A DNA stretch of 52,773 bases from CG2-30-36-16 sp964372115 (GTDB lineage Bacteria > Bacteroidota > Ignavibacteria > Ignavibacteriales > Ignavibacteriaceae): contig CAYJPN010000036.1 of assembly GCA_964372115.1 (NCBI GenBank), forward strand, positions 1-52,773. Reading direction: 5' to 3'. The position numbers and the translations under genes are program-made. Positions 17,260 through 26,151 of the stretch are shown one piece after another. Position 1 is the first letter of the stretch. Every line of letters starts with the position of its first letter. The notes beneath the pieces were generated by a model, which saw only the letters and a list, made by a program, of their open reading frames with translations, searched no databases and was not told the origin of the DNA.

Positions 17260-18810
17260 GAGGTTGAGGAGACGGGAAGCGGGGTAGTACCCACTGCGGT
17301 TAGCAGAACGGCAAAAGTTAGCATAGTAGTTCCACGAACCGCCATGTAAAACTCGATGAGTTCCACTGCTCGGGCCTTGAGGATTATTCCCGGGGCTAGT
17401 CTTATAATAATTTCCATCATACCAATCACTGCACCATTCGCATACGTTTCCACTCATATCATAAATTCCTATTTCATTTGGATTTTTACTACCAACACTA
17501 TGTGTTTTTAATTTGGAATTTCCAAAGTGCCACGCAACCTCATTAATATAGTTACTACCGCTATATTTATAACCTTTACTTTTATTTCCGCCTCTCGCCG
17601 CATATTCCCATTCTGCCTCTGTGGGTAAACGGTATTTCTGTCCCGTGTTTTTATTTAGCTTTGTTAGAAAATTTTGCGCGTCCGTCCAGCTAACACTTTC
17701 TACTGGTAAATTATCTCCCTTAAAATGGCTTGGATTTTTTCCCATTATGGCTTCCCATTCTTTCTGCGTTATGGGGTATTTTCCGATATAAAAACTATTC
17801 AGAGTCACGGTATGTGTTTTTTTGAATAGTCCCAGCGCATTAGAACTTTCTCTTTGAAAACTTCCTCCTTCAACTAAAACCATTTCCGGCTCTGTAAATA
17901 TTTTAGTTTTCGGTGTTTCAATTTTTTGTTTCTGGGCTTCTATTTTTGGTCCCTCGGCATAAATCCTCGGTTGATCTATTTTAACCTCCCTATTAGTAAA
18001 ATCTACTCCGCATTGATAACAGGTAACATATCGGTTATCCTTTTTCTTCTCACACATCTTTTGCACAACTAAGGCTGTTTGCTCACTAATATTATTAACA
18101 ATAATGCGGGGATCACCAATGCTTCCAAGAACTATTTCGTTCATCACTTCATAGTCACTTTCAGTATTCGTATTAAACGGGAGCTTACCGGTAAGCATTT
18201 CGTAAAGAACAATTCCTAATGAGTAAATATCAGTTCTTTGGTCTATATCTTTTTCTGCCCGTACTTGTTCCGGGCTCATGTAGTATATAGTACCCATCTT
18301 TGTTCCGGTTTTCGTTAATCCCCGGTCGCCAAGAATTTTAGCTATTCCAAAATCCATTATTTTAACATTATCATTTGAATCAATCATAATGTTACTTGGC
18401 TTTAAGTCTCTATGTATAACTCCTTTTTGATGAGCGAATCCAACTCCTTCTAAAATTTGCTTAAATATATTTATCGAGCGCGGCTCTGGTATGGCGCCGG
18501 TATGAAGAATCAATTCCTTCAATGTTATTCCGGCGGCATACTCTAAGATCATGCAATAGGTGTTTTGTTCGGGGAAAAAAGAAAATAAAGTAACAATGTT
18601 CGGATGGGTAAGTGATGACTGAAGCCGCGCTTCTTGTTGAAATCTTTCAATTAATTCAGAGTTGCGTAGCAGCTCTGGAGCAAGCGCTTTAATAGCGACT
18701 TTTCTTCCTAGATACTCATCCTCTGCAAGAAAAACTTCACCCATCCCGCCTTCGCCTATTTTTTTAACGATTTTATACTCTCGAATTTTTGAGTTTGCTG
18801 ATAAATTCAT
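17233..18810 (-). CDS. Ser/Thr protein kinase with C-terminal SUMF1 domain, DGR-type variable end
   Basis: A PknB-type kinase (about residues 10-268; GEGGMGEVFLAED, VAIK, HRDLKPSN, DFG, TKTGTKMGT) is followed by a linker rich in Pro, Lys and Glu and a SUMF1 domain from about residue 303. No signal or membrane segment is seen. The SUMF1 DNA of roughly 17362-17873 is almost identical to the copies in the genes at 3522 and 21519. In the short stretch just before the variable region (residues about 475-488) it carries several synonymous and some coding changes. The final 24 variable codons fit an AAY template. Its 3' end and downstream gap are duplicated at 21384-21545. Confidence 0.93.
   Translation of the reverse strand: MNLSANSKIREYKIVKKIGEGGMGEVFLAEDEYLGRKVAIKALAPELLRNSELIERFQQEARLQSSLTHPNIVTLFSFFPEQNTYCMILEYAAGITLKELILHTGAIPEPRSINIFKQILEGVGFAHQKGVIHRDLKPSNIMIDSNDNVKIMDFGIAKILGDRGLTKTGTKMGTIYYMSPEQVRAEKDIDQRTDIYSLGIVLYEMLTGKLPFNTNTESDYEVMNEIVLGSIGDPRIIVNNISEQTALVVQKMCEKKKDNRYVTCYQCGVDFTNREVKIDQPRIYAEGPKIEAQKQKIETPKTKIFTEPEMVLVEGGSFQRESSNALGLFKKTHTVTLNSFYIGKYPITQKEWEAIMGKNPSHFKGDNLPVESVSWTDAQNFLTKLNKNTGQKYRLPTEAEWEYAARGGNKSKGYKYSGSNYINEVAWHFGNSKLKTHSVGSKNPNEIGIYDMSGNVCEWCSDWYDGNYYKTSPGNNPQGPSSGTHRVLHGGSWNYYANFCRSANRSGYYPASRLLNLGFRIARDL
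17260..17331 (-). other. DGR-type variable region 3
   Basis: This is a 24-codon variable stretch with the same frame and length as regions 1 and 4. Examples of codon sets (region 1/3/4): AGC/CTC/CCC, GTC/CTC/AAC, AGC/TAC/ATC, CTT/TTT/AAT, GAC/AAC/AGC. Each is explained by AAC or AAT with changed adenines. The bases after it (GFR to stop and beyond) are identical to those after region 4. Confidence 0.8.
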
Positions 18811-18908
18811 AATTAATATCTTTTTTATTTAGTTATCTATTGATACTATGATTCATTGCAAAAATATTTTGCTTACCGGACTATTTATCATTTTCTTGTT
18901 GGTAATTT

Positions 18909-19655
18909 TTAATCATTATTGTTGTTAAAATATTGTATGATTCCTTCAGTAATAGCACCACACATTTTATTAATATAATCTGGATTTTTTAATTTTATTT
19001 CTTCGGTTCGGTTAACTATGATTCCGCATTCGATCAAAACAGTGGGCATCTCAGATGTCTTTAGAATTATCAAATCATCAAACTTATAAATGCCTACTGA
19101 ATCAATTAATTCCCGGTTCTCTCCCTTTATTTTTTCAGTATGATGGAAAGAGGGATTAAATAGTTCTAATCTAAGTTGTTGCCCAATACATTTTGCGAGA
19201 TAAATGCTTTGAACTGTTTTGGGATTCTTTTGTGAGATAAAAATTGAGTAGCCACTGTATTTATCACAGTATCTATATTTATTTTGATCATATTTCCATT
19301 CTTCGAGATATTGGGGCTGGACAGAGTCGTTGTGAATTGAAATTAGAATGTCAGCTTTTTTTTTCTTTGCAATTTTTGTTCTTTCAACAAGTGGAATATT
19401 TTCATCCTCCTCATTAATAATAAATGACTTATCAAAATTATTTATTTTTAGCACTTCAAGTAATTTGATGGCGATATCTCTATTAAATTTATACTCATAC
19501 TCACCCCGAGCACTTAACGCGCCACCACTTTTTTTTGAGTGCCCAATATCAACGGCTACAATAAATTTTCGGGATTCGTTATTGTTAAAGTTACAATGAA
19601 CCAATAAGCTTGAGAAAAATATGAAAAACAACGGAATAATTATTTTTTTCAACAT
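18909..19655 (-). CDS. N-acetylmuramoyl-L-alanine amidase (Amidase_3), lipoprotein
   Basis: This zinc amidase cuts the bond between muramic acid and the stem peptide of peptidoglycan. A lipoprotein-like signal ends at about residue 21 (LLVHC). Family motifs are VDIGHS (first zinc ligand), the glutamate region in GEYEYKFN, SIHNDS (usual SxHAN/D) and the C-terminal catalytic glutamate in LIECGI. The length of 248 residues fits a lone catalytic domain. The start directly abuts the stop of the upstream kinase gene (TAAATG), so the pair is coupled and the amidase may be a target or output of that kinase. Confidence 0.88.
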   Translation of the reverse strand: MLKKIIIPLFFIFFSSLLVHCNFNNNESRKFIVAVDIGHSKKSGGALSARGEYEYKFNRDIAIKLLEVLKINNFDKSFIINEEDENIPLVERTKIAKKKKADILISIHNDSVQPQYLEEWKYDQNKYRYCDKYSGYSIFISQKNPKTVQSIYLAKCIGQQLRLELFNPSFHHTEKIKGENRELIDSVGIYKFDDLIILKTSEMPTVLIECGIIVNRTEEIKLKNPDYINKMCGAITEGIIQYFNNNND

Positions 19656-21383
19656 TTAAAGTCTCCGCGGAATAACTTTTTCTTTTTGGTCATAAATTTC
19701 TATTCCATTTCTTCCTTTTCTAATTTGGAGAATATTTTCGGAGACACCTTGAGATTGTTTATTCCTTTTTGTGCTATAAACCGTGTAGCTTATTCTGTAT
19801 TGAACTGTTTTTGAATTACTGTTTGCATTTGAAATTATATTCATACTACCATTAATAATTTCATAGTTAACAACATCCCATGATTTATAATATGCGATTT
19901 TATCTTTTTTGATAAAATTTTTATTTACAATTCCAGATTTAAAAAAATTAACATTATCTGCGTAACAATTAACTATACCATCGATGTTTTTATTGTTGGA
20001 ATAAATCATCATATCATCTAAAAAATTCTTAATCTCATTACTAGAAATAGAGTTTAAATTATTAATAAGAAGTTCGGCTTCAGATCGATGAATTGTGTTT
20101 GGATAATTATTTAGGTAATCCTGGATTTTTTCGGGGTCGGAGTTGTTTTTAACATTTTGCCACATCTGCTCGTCGAAAGAAGAACTTGTCGAAGAATGAG
20201 AATTTTGAGCATTTTCGTTCTGCTCATCTTGTCCTAAATTAGCACTTGTGTCATCTTTTTTGACAATGAGAAAAATGATGAATATTGCGACCAATATTAG
20301 AACCATGCCTGCTATAACTTTACCAAAAGAAAAAGGATTACGCCCATTTGAATAAATTTGTTTATTGTTTAGCTCCGCTTCATTTTGCCCAATATTATTA
20401 TTTTGTTTAAAATTTCTAAGGTGTGCTTCCTGATTATTTTTATCAAATGTTGTCCTTTCATCTGACTGAGGTAGCTTGTTTGTTTCTGTAAGTTTCTCCT
20501 TGTTAATGGTATGCCCACTATCCCCCGCAACAATAGATTGATCGTTTATTGAAGCGGATTTTTCTCCCACTTTTTCTTCTATATCAACTCCCACTTGATA
20601 ACAAGTTCTGTAACGGTCGTTTACTGCTTTCGCAGTCATTTTTTTTATAACCGACCAAATGTTTTCGCTAACATTTTTATTGTATAAGTTTAGGTCTTTT
20701 AGTGGAGCGCCCACTATTTCATTCATTATTGCAAAATCACTCTCAGTATTCGTATTAAACGGAAGTTTGCCCGTTAGCATTTCGTAAAGGACAATTCCCA
20801 AACTGTATATGTCCGTTCGCTGGTCAATATCTTTTTCTGCCCGTACTTGTTCCGGGCTCATGTAATATATTGTACCCATCTTTGTTCCGGTCTTTGTCAT
20901 TCCTCTATCACCAAGTACCTTTGCAATGCCGAAGTCCATTATTTTAACATTATCATGTTTCTTTTCATTAATAATAATATTACTCGGTTTTATATCTCTG
21001 TGCATTACCCCTTGTGAATGCGCATATCCAAGTCCCTCAAGGATTTGGGAAAAAATATATTTACACCTTTGCTCATCAATGCGCCCACTCCTCCCAATAA
21101 TTTGTTTTAATGTAACTCCTTCAACGTATTCCAAAACCATGTAGTAATTATTTGCCTCAAAGAAAAAATTGTACAACGAAACAATGTTCGGGTGAGTTAA
21201 GGTGGCTTGAAGACGCGCCTCTTGTTTAAAGCGTTCAATAAGAGCTGCATTGCGAAGCAATTCCGGAGCTAACACTTTTATAGCAACCATTCTTCCAAGA
21301 TTTTCATCTTCGGCAAGAAAAACTTCTCCCATCCCGCCTTCGCCGATTTTCTCGATTATTTTGTATTCTCTTATTTGCTGCAT
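19656..21383 (-). CDS. Transmembrane Ser/Thr kinase with NTF2-like C-terminal domain
   Basis: The kinase (about residues 7-268) has GEGGMG, VAIK, HRDIKPSN, DFG and TKTGTKMGT. After a polar linker comes one membrane segment (about 350-372), then an Asn/Ser-rich spacer. The C-terminal ~120 residues resemble an NTF2/SnoaL-like fold (helix with MMIYSNNKNIDGIVNCYADN, then strands). A similar outer segment occurs in the kinase at 10855, so the two may sense related ligands. The gene is coupled to the downstream amidase. The first ~30 codons lie in the direct repeat shared with the gene at 15589-17097. Confidence 0.91.
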   Translation of the reverse strand: MQQIREYKIIEKIGEGGMGEVFLAEDENLGRMVAIKVLAPELLRNAALIERFKQEARLQATLTHPNIVSLYNFFFEANNYYMVLEYVEGVTLKQIIGRSGRIDEQRCKYIFSQILEGLGYAHSQGVMHRDIKPSNIIINEKKHDNVKIMDFGIAKVLGDRGMTKTGTKMGTIYYMSPEQVRAEKDIDQRTDIYSLGIVLYEMLTGKLPFNTNTESDFAIMNEIVGAPLKDLNLYNKNVSENIWSVIKKMTAKAVNDRYRTCYQVGVDIEEKVGEKSASINDQSIVAGDSGHTINKEKLTETNKLPQSDERTTFDKNNQEAHLRNFKQNNNIGQNEAELNNKQIYSNGRNPFSFGKVIAGMVLILVAIFIIFLIVKKDDTSANLGQDEQNENAQNSHSSTSSSFDEQMWQNVKNNSDPEKIQDYLNNYPNTIHRSEAELLINNLNSISSNEIKNFLDDMMIYSNNKNIDGIVNCYADNVNFFKSGIVNKNFIKKDKIAYYKSWDVVNYEIINGSMNIISNANSNSKTVQYRISYTVYSTKRNKQSQGVSENILQIRKGRNGIEIYDQKEKVIPRRL

Positions 21384-21545
21384 AAATTGCTTCCCATATA
21401 GTCAATATCCGTTAGTAAAAAATCATTCATCTCTTATTACATCTTGTTTCATTGATGCTCAATAACATAGTTTAAAAAATTCCTTTTAAAGAATAAAAAG
21501 TTTAAAAGTACCAAAGCGTTACAAGTCCCGGGCAATACGAAAACC
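21291..21545 (-). repeat. Direct repeat spanning gene junction, copy 2
   Basis: This matches 17007-17259 at an offset of 4286 bases, including the intergenic gap 21384-21518. Together the copies suggest tandem duplication of a kinase plus kinase-SUMF1 unit, or gene conversion across the junction. Confidence 0.85.
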
Positions 21546-23117
21546 GAAGTAGGGGTTACGGGAATCGGAGTTGATGCTAAGGCAGTAAGCAGAACGGCAA
21601 TTGCTATCACTGCTGCCCCACGAGCCGCCGCGCAGGACGCGATATGCCCCACTGCTAGGGCCTTGAGGATTATTTCTGGGGCTAGTCTTATAATAATTTC
21701 CATCATACCAATCACTGCACCATTCGCATACGTTTCCACTCATATCATAAATTCCTATTTCATTTGGATTTTTACTACCAACACTATGTGTTTTTAATTT
21801 GGAATTTCCAAAGTGCCACGCAACCTCATTAATATAGTTACTACCGCTATATTTATAACCTTTACTTTTATTTCCGCCTCTCGCCGCATATTCCCATTCT
21901 GCCTCTGTGGGTAAACGGTATTTCTGTCCCGTGTTTTTATTTAGCTTTGTTAGAAAATTTTGCGCGTCCGTCCAGCTAACACTTTCTACTGGTAAATTAT
22001 CTCCCTTAAAATGGCTTGGATTTTTTCCCATTATGGCTTCCCATTCTTTCTGCGTTATGGGGTATTTTCCGATATAAAAACTATTCAGAGTCACGGTATG
22101 TGTTTTTTTGAATAGTCCCAGCGCATTAGAACTTTCTCTTTGAAAACTTCCTCCTTCAACTAATACCATTTCCGGTTCGATAAATACTTTAGGTTTCGGA
22201 GATTCAATTTTTTGTTTTGGTGCTTCTAATGAAGGCTTCTGTTCAGCAGGTACCGTTATTTGTTTTGAGGGCTGCTTGTCTACTGGTTTTTCTATAATTG
22301 CATCCTTACCGGTTGTTAACATGGAAATAAATTCGTCGACATATTTAATCCTTGCGGATTTATCTTTTGCAGTAGCTTTGTAAATAATGTTTACAAGCCA
22401 TTCGAGGATGTAGGGATAAAATTCACGCGGGTCTTTCAGTTCTTCGCTTACAATTTTGTTCATTAGCATAAAATCGCTAATCGTTTCGGTTTTATTAAAA
22501 GGTAACCTTCCGGCAAGCATCTCATAAAGCGTAATACCCAAACTGTAAATATCTGCTTGTTCATTAACATGTTCGCCGCGTACTTGTTCGGGGCTCATGT
22601 AATATATTGTACCCATCTTAGTGCCGGTTTTGGTCATACCCGTTTGTCCTTCTAAGCGGGCTATTCCAAAATCGGTTATTTTTATTTTGTTATTCTTTGT
22701 AACCATAATATTGCTTGGTTTTAGGTCGCGGTGAATAACTCCTTTTAAGTGGGCGTAGTTTACTCCTTCGAGTATTTGAATAAAAATTGGGAGCGCTTTG
22801 TCATAAGGGATTGGCCCAACCTCGGTACCGATTATTTTGTCTAAAGTTCTTCCATCCACAAACTCCATAATTAAGTGGAGATTTTCCGGTTCCTCGATAA
22901 AATCAATTATACGAACTATATTTTTATGATCGAGGTTGTGAAGAATAGACGCTTCGTTTATAAAGCGCCTCCTAAACTCCGGGTCAATTGCATACTGCGG
23001 GCTTAGCGATTTTATTGCAACAACTTCGTTACGGAAGAGATGTTTTGCTTTGTAAACAATTCCCATCCCCCCAACGCCAAGGCGTTCAATTATTTCATAC
23101 GATTGAACCTTTTGCAC
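21519..23117 (-). CDS. Ser/Thr protein kinase with C-terminal SUMF1 domain, DGR-type variable end
   Basis: The kinase half is from a different subgroup than its neighbours (opening MQKVQSYEIIERLGVGGMG, VAIKSL, HRDLKPSN, ITDFGIARLEG, about residues 7-270). Its SUMF1 half, from about residue 312, is nearly base-identical to that of the gene at 3522. This is domain shuffling: distinct kinases fitted with the same diversified recognition domain. No membrane segment is seen. The final 24 codons form variable region 4. The gene lies about 20 bases downstream of the VWA-FHA gene and is probably cotranscribed with it. Confidence 0.93.
   Translation of the reverse strand: MQKVQSYEIIERLGVGGMGIVYKAKHLFRNEVVAIKSLSPQYAIDPEFRRRFINEASILHNLDHKNIVRIIDFIEEPENLHLIMEFVDGRTLDKIIGTEVGPIPYDKALPIFIQILEGVNYAHLKGVIHRDLKPSNIMVTKNNKIKITDFGIARLEGQTGMTKTGTKMGTIYYMSPEQVRGEHVNEQADIYSLGITLYEMLAGRLPFNKTETISDFMLMNKIVSEELKDPREFYPYILEWLVNIIYKATAKDKSARIKYVDEFISMLTTGKDAIIEKPVDKQPSKQITVPAEQKPSLEAPKQKIESPKPKVFIEPEMVLVEGGSFQRESSNALGLFKKTHTVTLNSFYIGKYPITQKEWEAIMGKNPSHFKGDNLPVESVSWTDAQNFLTKLNKNTGQKYRLPTEAEWEYAARGGNKSKGYKYSGSNYINEVAWHFGNSKLKTHSVGSKNPNEIGIYDMSGNVCEWCSDWYDGNYYKTSPRNNPQGPSSGAYRVLRGGSWGSSDSNCRSAYCLSINSDSRNPYFGFRIARDL
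21546..21617 (-). other. DGR-type variable region 4
   Basis: This is a 24-codon variable stretch between GGSW and GFR, with about 25 of 72 bases different from region 1 despite near-identical flanking DNA upstream in the gene. Two first-position C/T differences (CGC/TGC and CCC/TCC) are not explained by an AAY codon and are exceptions. Confidence 0.8.
21618..22231 (-). repeat. Repeated SUMF1 coding block, copy 2
   Basis: It is nearly identical to 3621-4226. Identity ends inside the linker between kinase and SUMF1, marking a recombination boundary. The third copy lies at about 17362-17873. Confidence 0.85.
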
Positions 23118-23138
23118 TTATTAACCCGATCCCTTTAA

Positions 23139-24713
23139 TTAATAAATTGTTACCGTACCTTCACATTTACCGAACTTAAAAACATCCCCGTGATTTAACT
23201 GACATGATTGGATTTGTTTTCCATTGATAAAGGTTCCGTTTGAAGAGCCCAAATCTTGAAGAAAAAAAGCTCCGTTTTGGAAAGTTATTTTTGCATGGTG
23301 ACCGGAGATAGTTTCTTCTTTTATTACAATATTATTTTCATCTTTGCGACCGACTGCTGCCCCGGCAGTTGTAATCTCAAATCGGCTGCCTTGGTTTGGG
23401 CCCACTAAAACTTCTAAACGTAAGTTTGAAATTGATCTGGGGATTTGCTGTCCCGGCTTTACAATTATAGTTTTTTCTTCCCTTGGCGCAGGAGCAATTA
23501 GTGTTTTTTCTTCAGCAGTAAAACTTTTAGCGCTCACCTTTTCATTGTTCAATACCGGTTTTGGTCTGTTTGCTTCTTCTAATTTTTTTTCAAGTTCTAA
23601 CCTTTTTTTTCTCTCAGCTTCAATTTGTTCGTTCTTTTTTCTTTCATCCTCTGCTTTTATACGGGCTTCTTCGGCTTTTCTCTTTTTACTTTTCGTATAA
23701 AGCAAAAAAGAGAGTCCCACAAAAAGAATGACTACTGCGATAAGAATATAATAGTACCACATCGGAAATGCGGGGGAACTGATTATTTTCTTCTCTGTAT
23801 CAACAGCGGCGACCCCGGCAGGTGCAACAAATTTATTACTGATTGTTTTGCTAACGCCCTTATCGTTTACCGTGATTACGTTTATGTGTTCCGCACCGTC
23901 TCCGGCGATACCGGACGCAACGTAATTGATTAGATAAATATTTAATATTTGTCTGTAGAGTTTTTGGTACTGTTTCGAAAGATCATCGTCGGTTGGTGAA
24001 TTATAAAAATTTCCACCAGTTTTTTCTGAAATACGTTCTAAGGATTGGAGATATGATTTATCAATTTTTGTATACCCAATTGTAAAAATTGGAATTCCTT
24101 CTTTTTTTGCCGCTTCTATTACGTCGTCCTCGGTGTAAGAGGAAGAAACGCTTTCGTTCTTACCATCACCTATCAGTAAAGCAATTTTACCCACTTTTTC
24201 TTTATTATCAATAAGCTTTGATAAGCCTTTATATGCTCCATAGTATAAGGCTGTTTGAGCTCCGCTAGTTTTTAGTCCGTTAACCTTGTCTCTAAGATAT
24301 TCTTTATCATTGCTAAAATCGGAGATTAATTGCGCATCGTTTGCAAAACCAATCAAACCTAATTTATCAACAGCCCTCATATCGTCTATAAATTTAAGAA
24401 TAGCTGTTTTTAATGTTGCGATCGGTTGTCCACTCATTGTGCCTGAAAGATCGAGACAAAGCATGATATTAAAACCAAGACCGCTTTCCTTGTAAGTTGC
24501 TGTTTTAACTGAATCGGAGTTTTTCCCATCCACAGAGGCAGAAAAGTTTATATCTTTTAACCCGGTGATAGGTTCATCAAAGCTATCATAAACTTGAAGA
24601 GAAGAAATGAGTGAAGGGAAATTTTCAGAATTAGTTTTAATATGACGGACGTTAAAGTCCTGGGCATTAAGAACAAAAGTTAGAGACAAAAGAAAAGTAA
24701 ATATTCGCAACAT
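23139..24713 (-). CDS. VWA-FHA membrane protein
   Basis: An N-terminal signal (residues 1-17) is followed by a von Willebrand A domain (about 75-250) with the metal-site motif DLSGT and a downstream threonine/aspartate pattern. One membrane segment (about 318-340) follows, then a charged Lys/Glu/Arg coiled coil (about 342-378) and a C-terminal FHA domain (about 430-520; GRKDENNIVI, SGHHAKI, SSNGTFING). So the VWA faces outside and the FHA faces the cytoplasm. Just before the FHA lie two EEKT(L/I)I motifs that could be phospho-Thr sites. It probably recruits kinases or substrates to an envelope assembly. The next gene downstream is a kinase-SUMF1. Confidence 0.9.
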   Translation of the reverse strand: MLRIFTFLLSLTFVLNAQDFNVRHIKTNSENFPSLISSLQVYDSFDEPITGLKDINFSASVDGKNSDSVKTATYKESGLGFNIMLCLDLSGTMSGQPIATLKTAILKFIDDMRAVDKLGLIGFANDAQLISDFSNDKEYLRDKVNGLKTSGAQTALYYGAYKGLSKLIDNKEKVGKIALLIGDGKNESVSSSYTEDDVIEAAKKEGIPIFTIGYTKIDKSYLQSLERISEKTGGNFYNSPTDDDLSKQYQKLYRQILNIYLINYVASGIAGDGAEHINVITVNDKGVSKTISNKFVAPAGVAAVDTEKKIISSPAFPMWYYYILIAVVILFVGLSFLLYTKSKKRKAEEARIKAEDERKKNEQIEAERKKRLELEKKLEEANRPKPVLNNEKVSAKSFTAEEKTLIAPAPREEKTIIVKPGQQIPRSISNLRLEVLVGPNQGSRFEITTAGAAVGRKDENNIVIKEETISGHHAKITFQNGAFFLQDLGSSNGTFINGKQIQSCQLNHGDVFKFGKCEGTVTIY

Positions 24714-24722
24714 ACCATTTCC

Positions 24723-25049
24723 TCAATTAATATGATTAATAAATATATTTTTAATGGTCGAAGTGACCACATTGTTTTCAAACTCGCAAAAAAGTCCTTC
24801 TATTAGCTGGCGGCTAAAAATTGAACTTCCACCCATCGTCGAACCAATCACATAAGTGGTACAAGGTTCTTTACTTCTCCTTTTGAAATATCCCCCGGTT
24901 GCTATTACTTTTCCCTCAGAAGGGTTAATAATTTCAAGTGTATAACAAGAATGTTCAGTAAGAAGATAAACAATTGTCCCTTCCGTCAAATCAGAAATAA
25001 CAATTTTTGGTTGACGAGAATATTTATCTGCAAATTCTTCTATATCCAT
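24723..25049 (-). CDS. Hypothetical protein, 108 residues
   Basis: I do not recognise a family. It is a small soluble protein without signal or membrane segment, with alternating strands and a central segment FKRRSKEPCTTYVIGSTMGG. It ends 10 bases before the VWA-FHA gene and follows the zinc-ribbon FHA gene by about 50 bases, so it belongs to the same FHA/kinase transcription unit. Confidence 0.6.
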   Translation of the reverse strand: MDIEEFADKYSRQPKIVISDLTEGTIVYLLTEHSCYTLEIINPSEGKVIATGGYFKRRSKEPCTTYVIGSTMGGSSIFSRQLIEGLFCEFENNVVTSTIKNIFINHIN

Positions 25050-25100
25050 TTAAGATTCTCATTTGCTATTTAATCGGTTTATTAAAAACATCTAGATGTT

Positions 25101-25769
25101 TTAAATAATTTTTAATTTCAGGCTAATGGTTCCAATTTGAATAATATCATCATTGCTCAAGGATACCTTTTCTTCAATGGAAACACCGTTTACAATAGTT
25201 CCATTTGTAGAGAGGTTATCCTGAATAACAAATTTACCATCTCTATATAAAAGAATAGCGTGCTCATCTGATGCGCCTGGTTGGTTTATTATGATATCAT
25301 TCCGATTACTTTTACCAATCTTTGAGCGACCCTCAAAAAGCCTAAAGTCCTTGCCATAAGGGTCGATATCATAACTTACAAGCCACCCCACCAGTTTTCT
25401 TTGAGGTGATAATGAAATGTCTTTAGGACTTGACTCTGAAGAACCTGTTGTTCGATGGCTAAATATTATAGTTTTATCCGAGTCCTGAGGCATAGAATTT
25501 GAATTCCCTCCCTTTAAAGTTGGGGTAGAATTATCAATGACTGTCCTATCACTATTCACAAAATTATCCATAACTGTTTTTTCATTTCCTTGAGCATCCA
25601 TAACAGTTTTTTCATATTCAATTGAAGGACAGAAAGGGCACTTTGAAAGATTTGCTTCATAATTATGCCCATTTCCACAGGTCTTAAAACTGCCCAATAT
25701 TGGTGAGCCACAATATTTACAAAATTTAACGCCTTCGCTGTTTTCTTTTTTACAAGACGGACATTTCAT
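25101..25769 (-). CDS. Zinc-ribbon FHA protein with repeated phospho-Thr-like motifs
   Basis: It has an N-terminal zinc ribbon (CPSCKKENSEGVKFCKYC) and a second Cys pair set (CGNGHNYEANLSKCPFC). A flexible middle carries four similar motifs, EKTVMD, EKTVMD, DRTVID and DKTIIF. The C-terminal FHA domain (about 145-222) has GKSNRNDI, SDEHAI and STNGTIVNG. In mycobacterial GarA a phosphorylated Thr N-terminal to the FHA binds the FHA in cis and switches the protein. The four motifs here may do the same or act as multiple docking sites for other FHA proteins. The comparison to GarA is established knowledge; the switching here is inferred. Confidence 0.88.
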   Translation of the reverse strand: MKCPSCKKENSEGVKFCKYCGSPILGSFKTCGNGHNYEANLSKCPFCPSIEYEKTVMDAQGNEKTVMDNFVNSDRTVIDNSTPTLKGGNSNSMPQDSDKTIIFSHRTTGSSESSPKDISLSPQRKLVGWLVSYDIDPYGKDFRLFEGRSKIGKSNRNDIIINQPGASDEHAILLYRDGKFVIQDNLSTNGTIVNGVSIEEKVSLSNDDIIQIGTISLKLKII

Positions 25770-26151
25770 ATTTAACCTCTATACTATGTTGTTATTTCGT
25801 TTTTTATCAAAGTGATTTAATTTCAAATTATTTTAGTTGCACATTCCACTCATGATTTAAATTGCTAAGAATTATTTGACAGCAAAAAATGGCGAATTGA
25901 AAAAATTTTCCCTTCAAATTCCTTATTAAATTTCTGAGTTTATTTATTTTAATTTTTTGATTTGCAAGCACAATATTGAGGAGATAGCCCGAGTGTTTTT
26001 CAAGCTCTATTTGCAGCTGCGTAAAAAGCAATTTACTTTTAGTAGATTTTTTCACATTTAATGCCTTATAGTTGAACCAATTTGCAAACCTTATTTCGCA
26101 ATAATGATTAAAAGATGGGATTACAGAATTTTTGGAGGAAACCCCAATCAA

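Noticed and set aside
25828..26151. Open frame of 107 codons, minus strand
   Set aside because: It starts with TTG without a ribosome site, has AT-rich lysine/isoleucine composition and no domain. It could be a remnant but cannot be supported as a gene.
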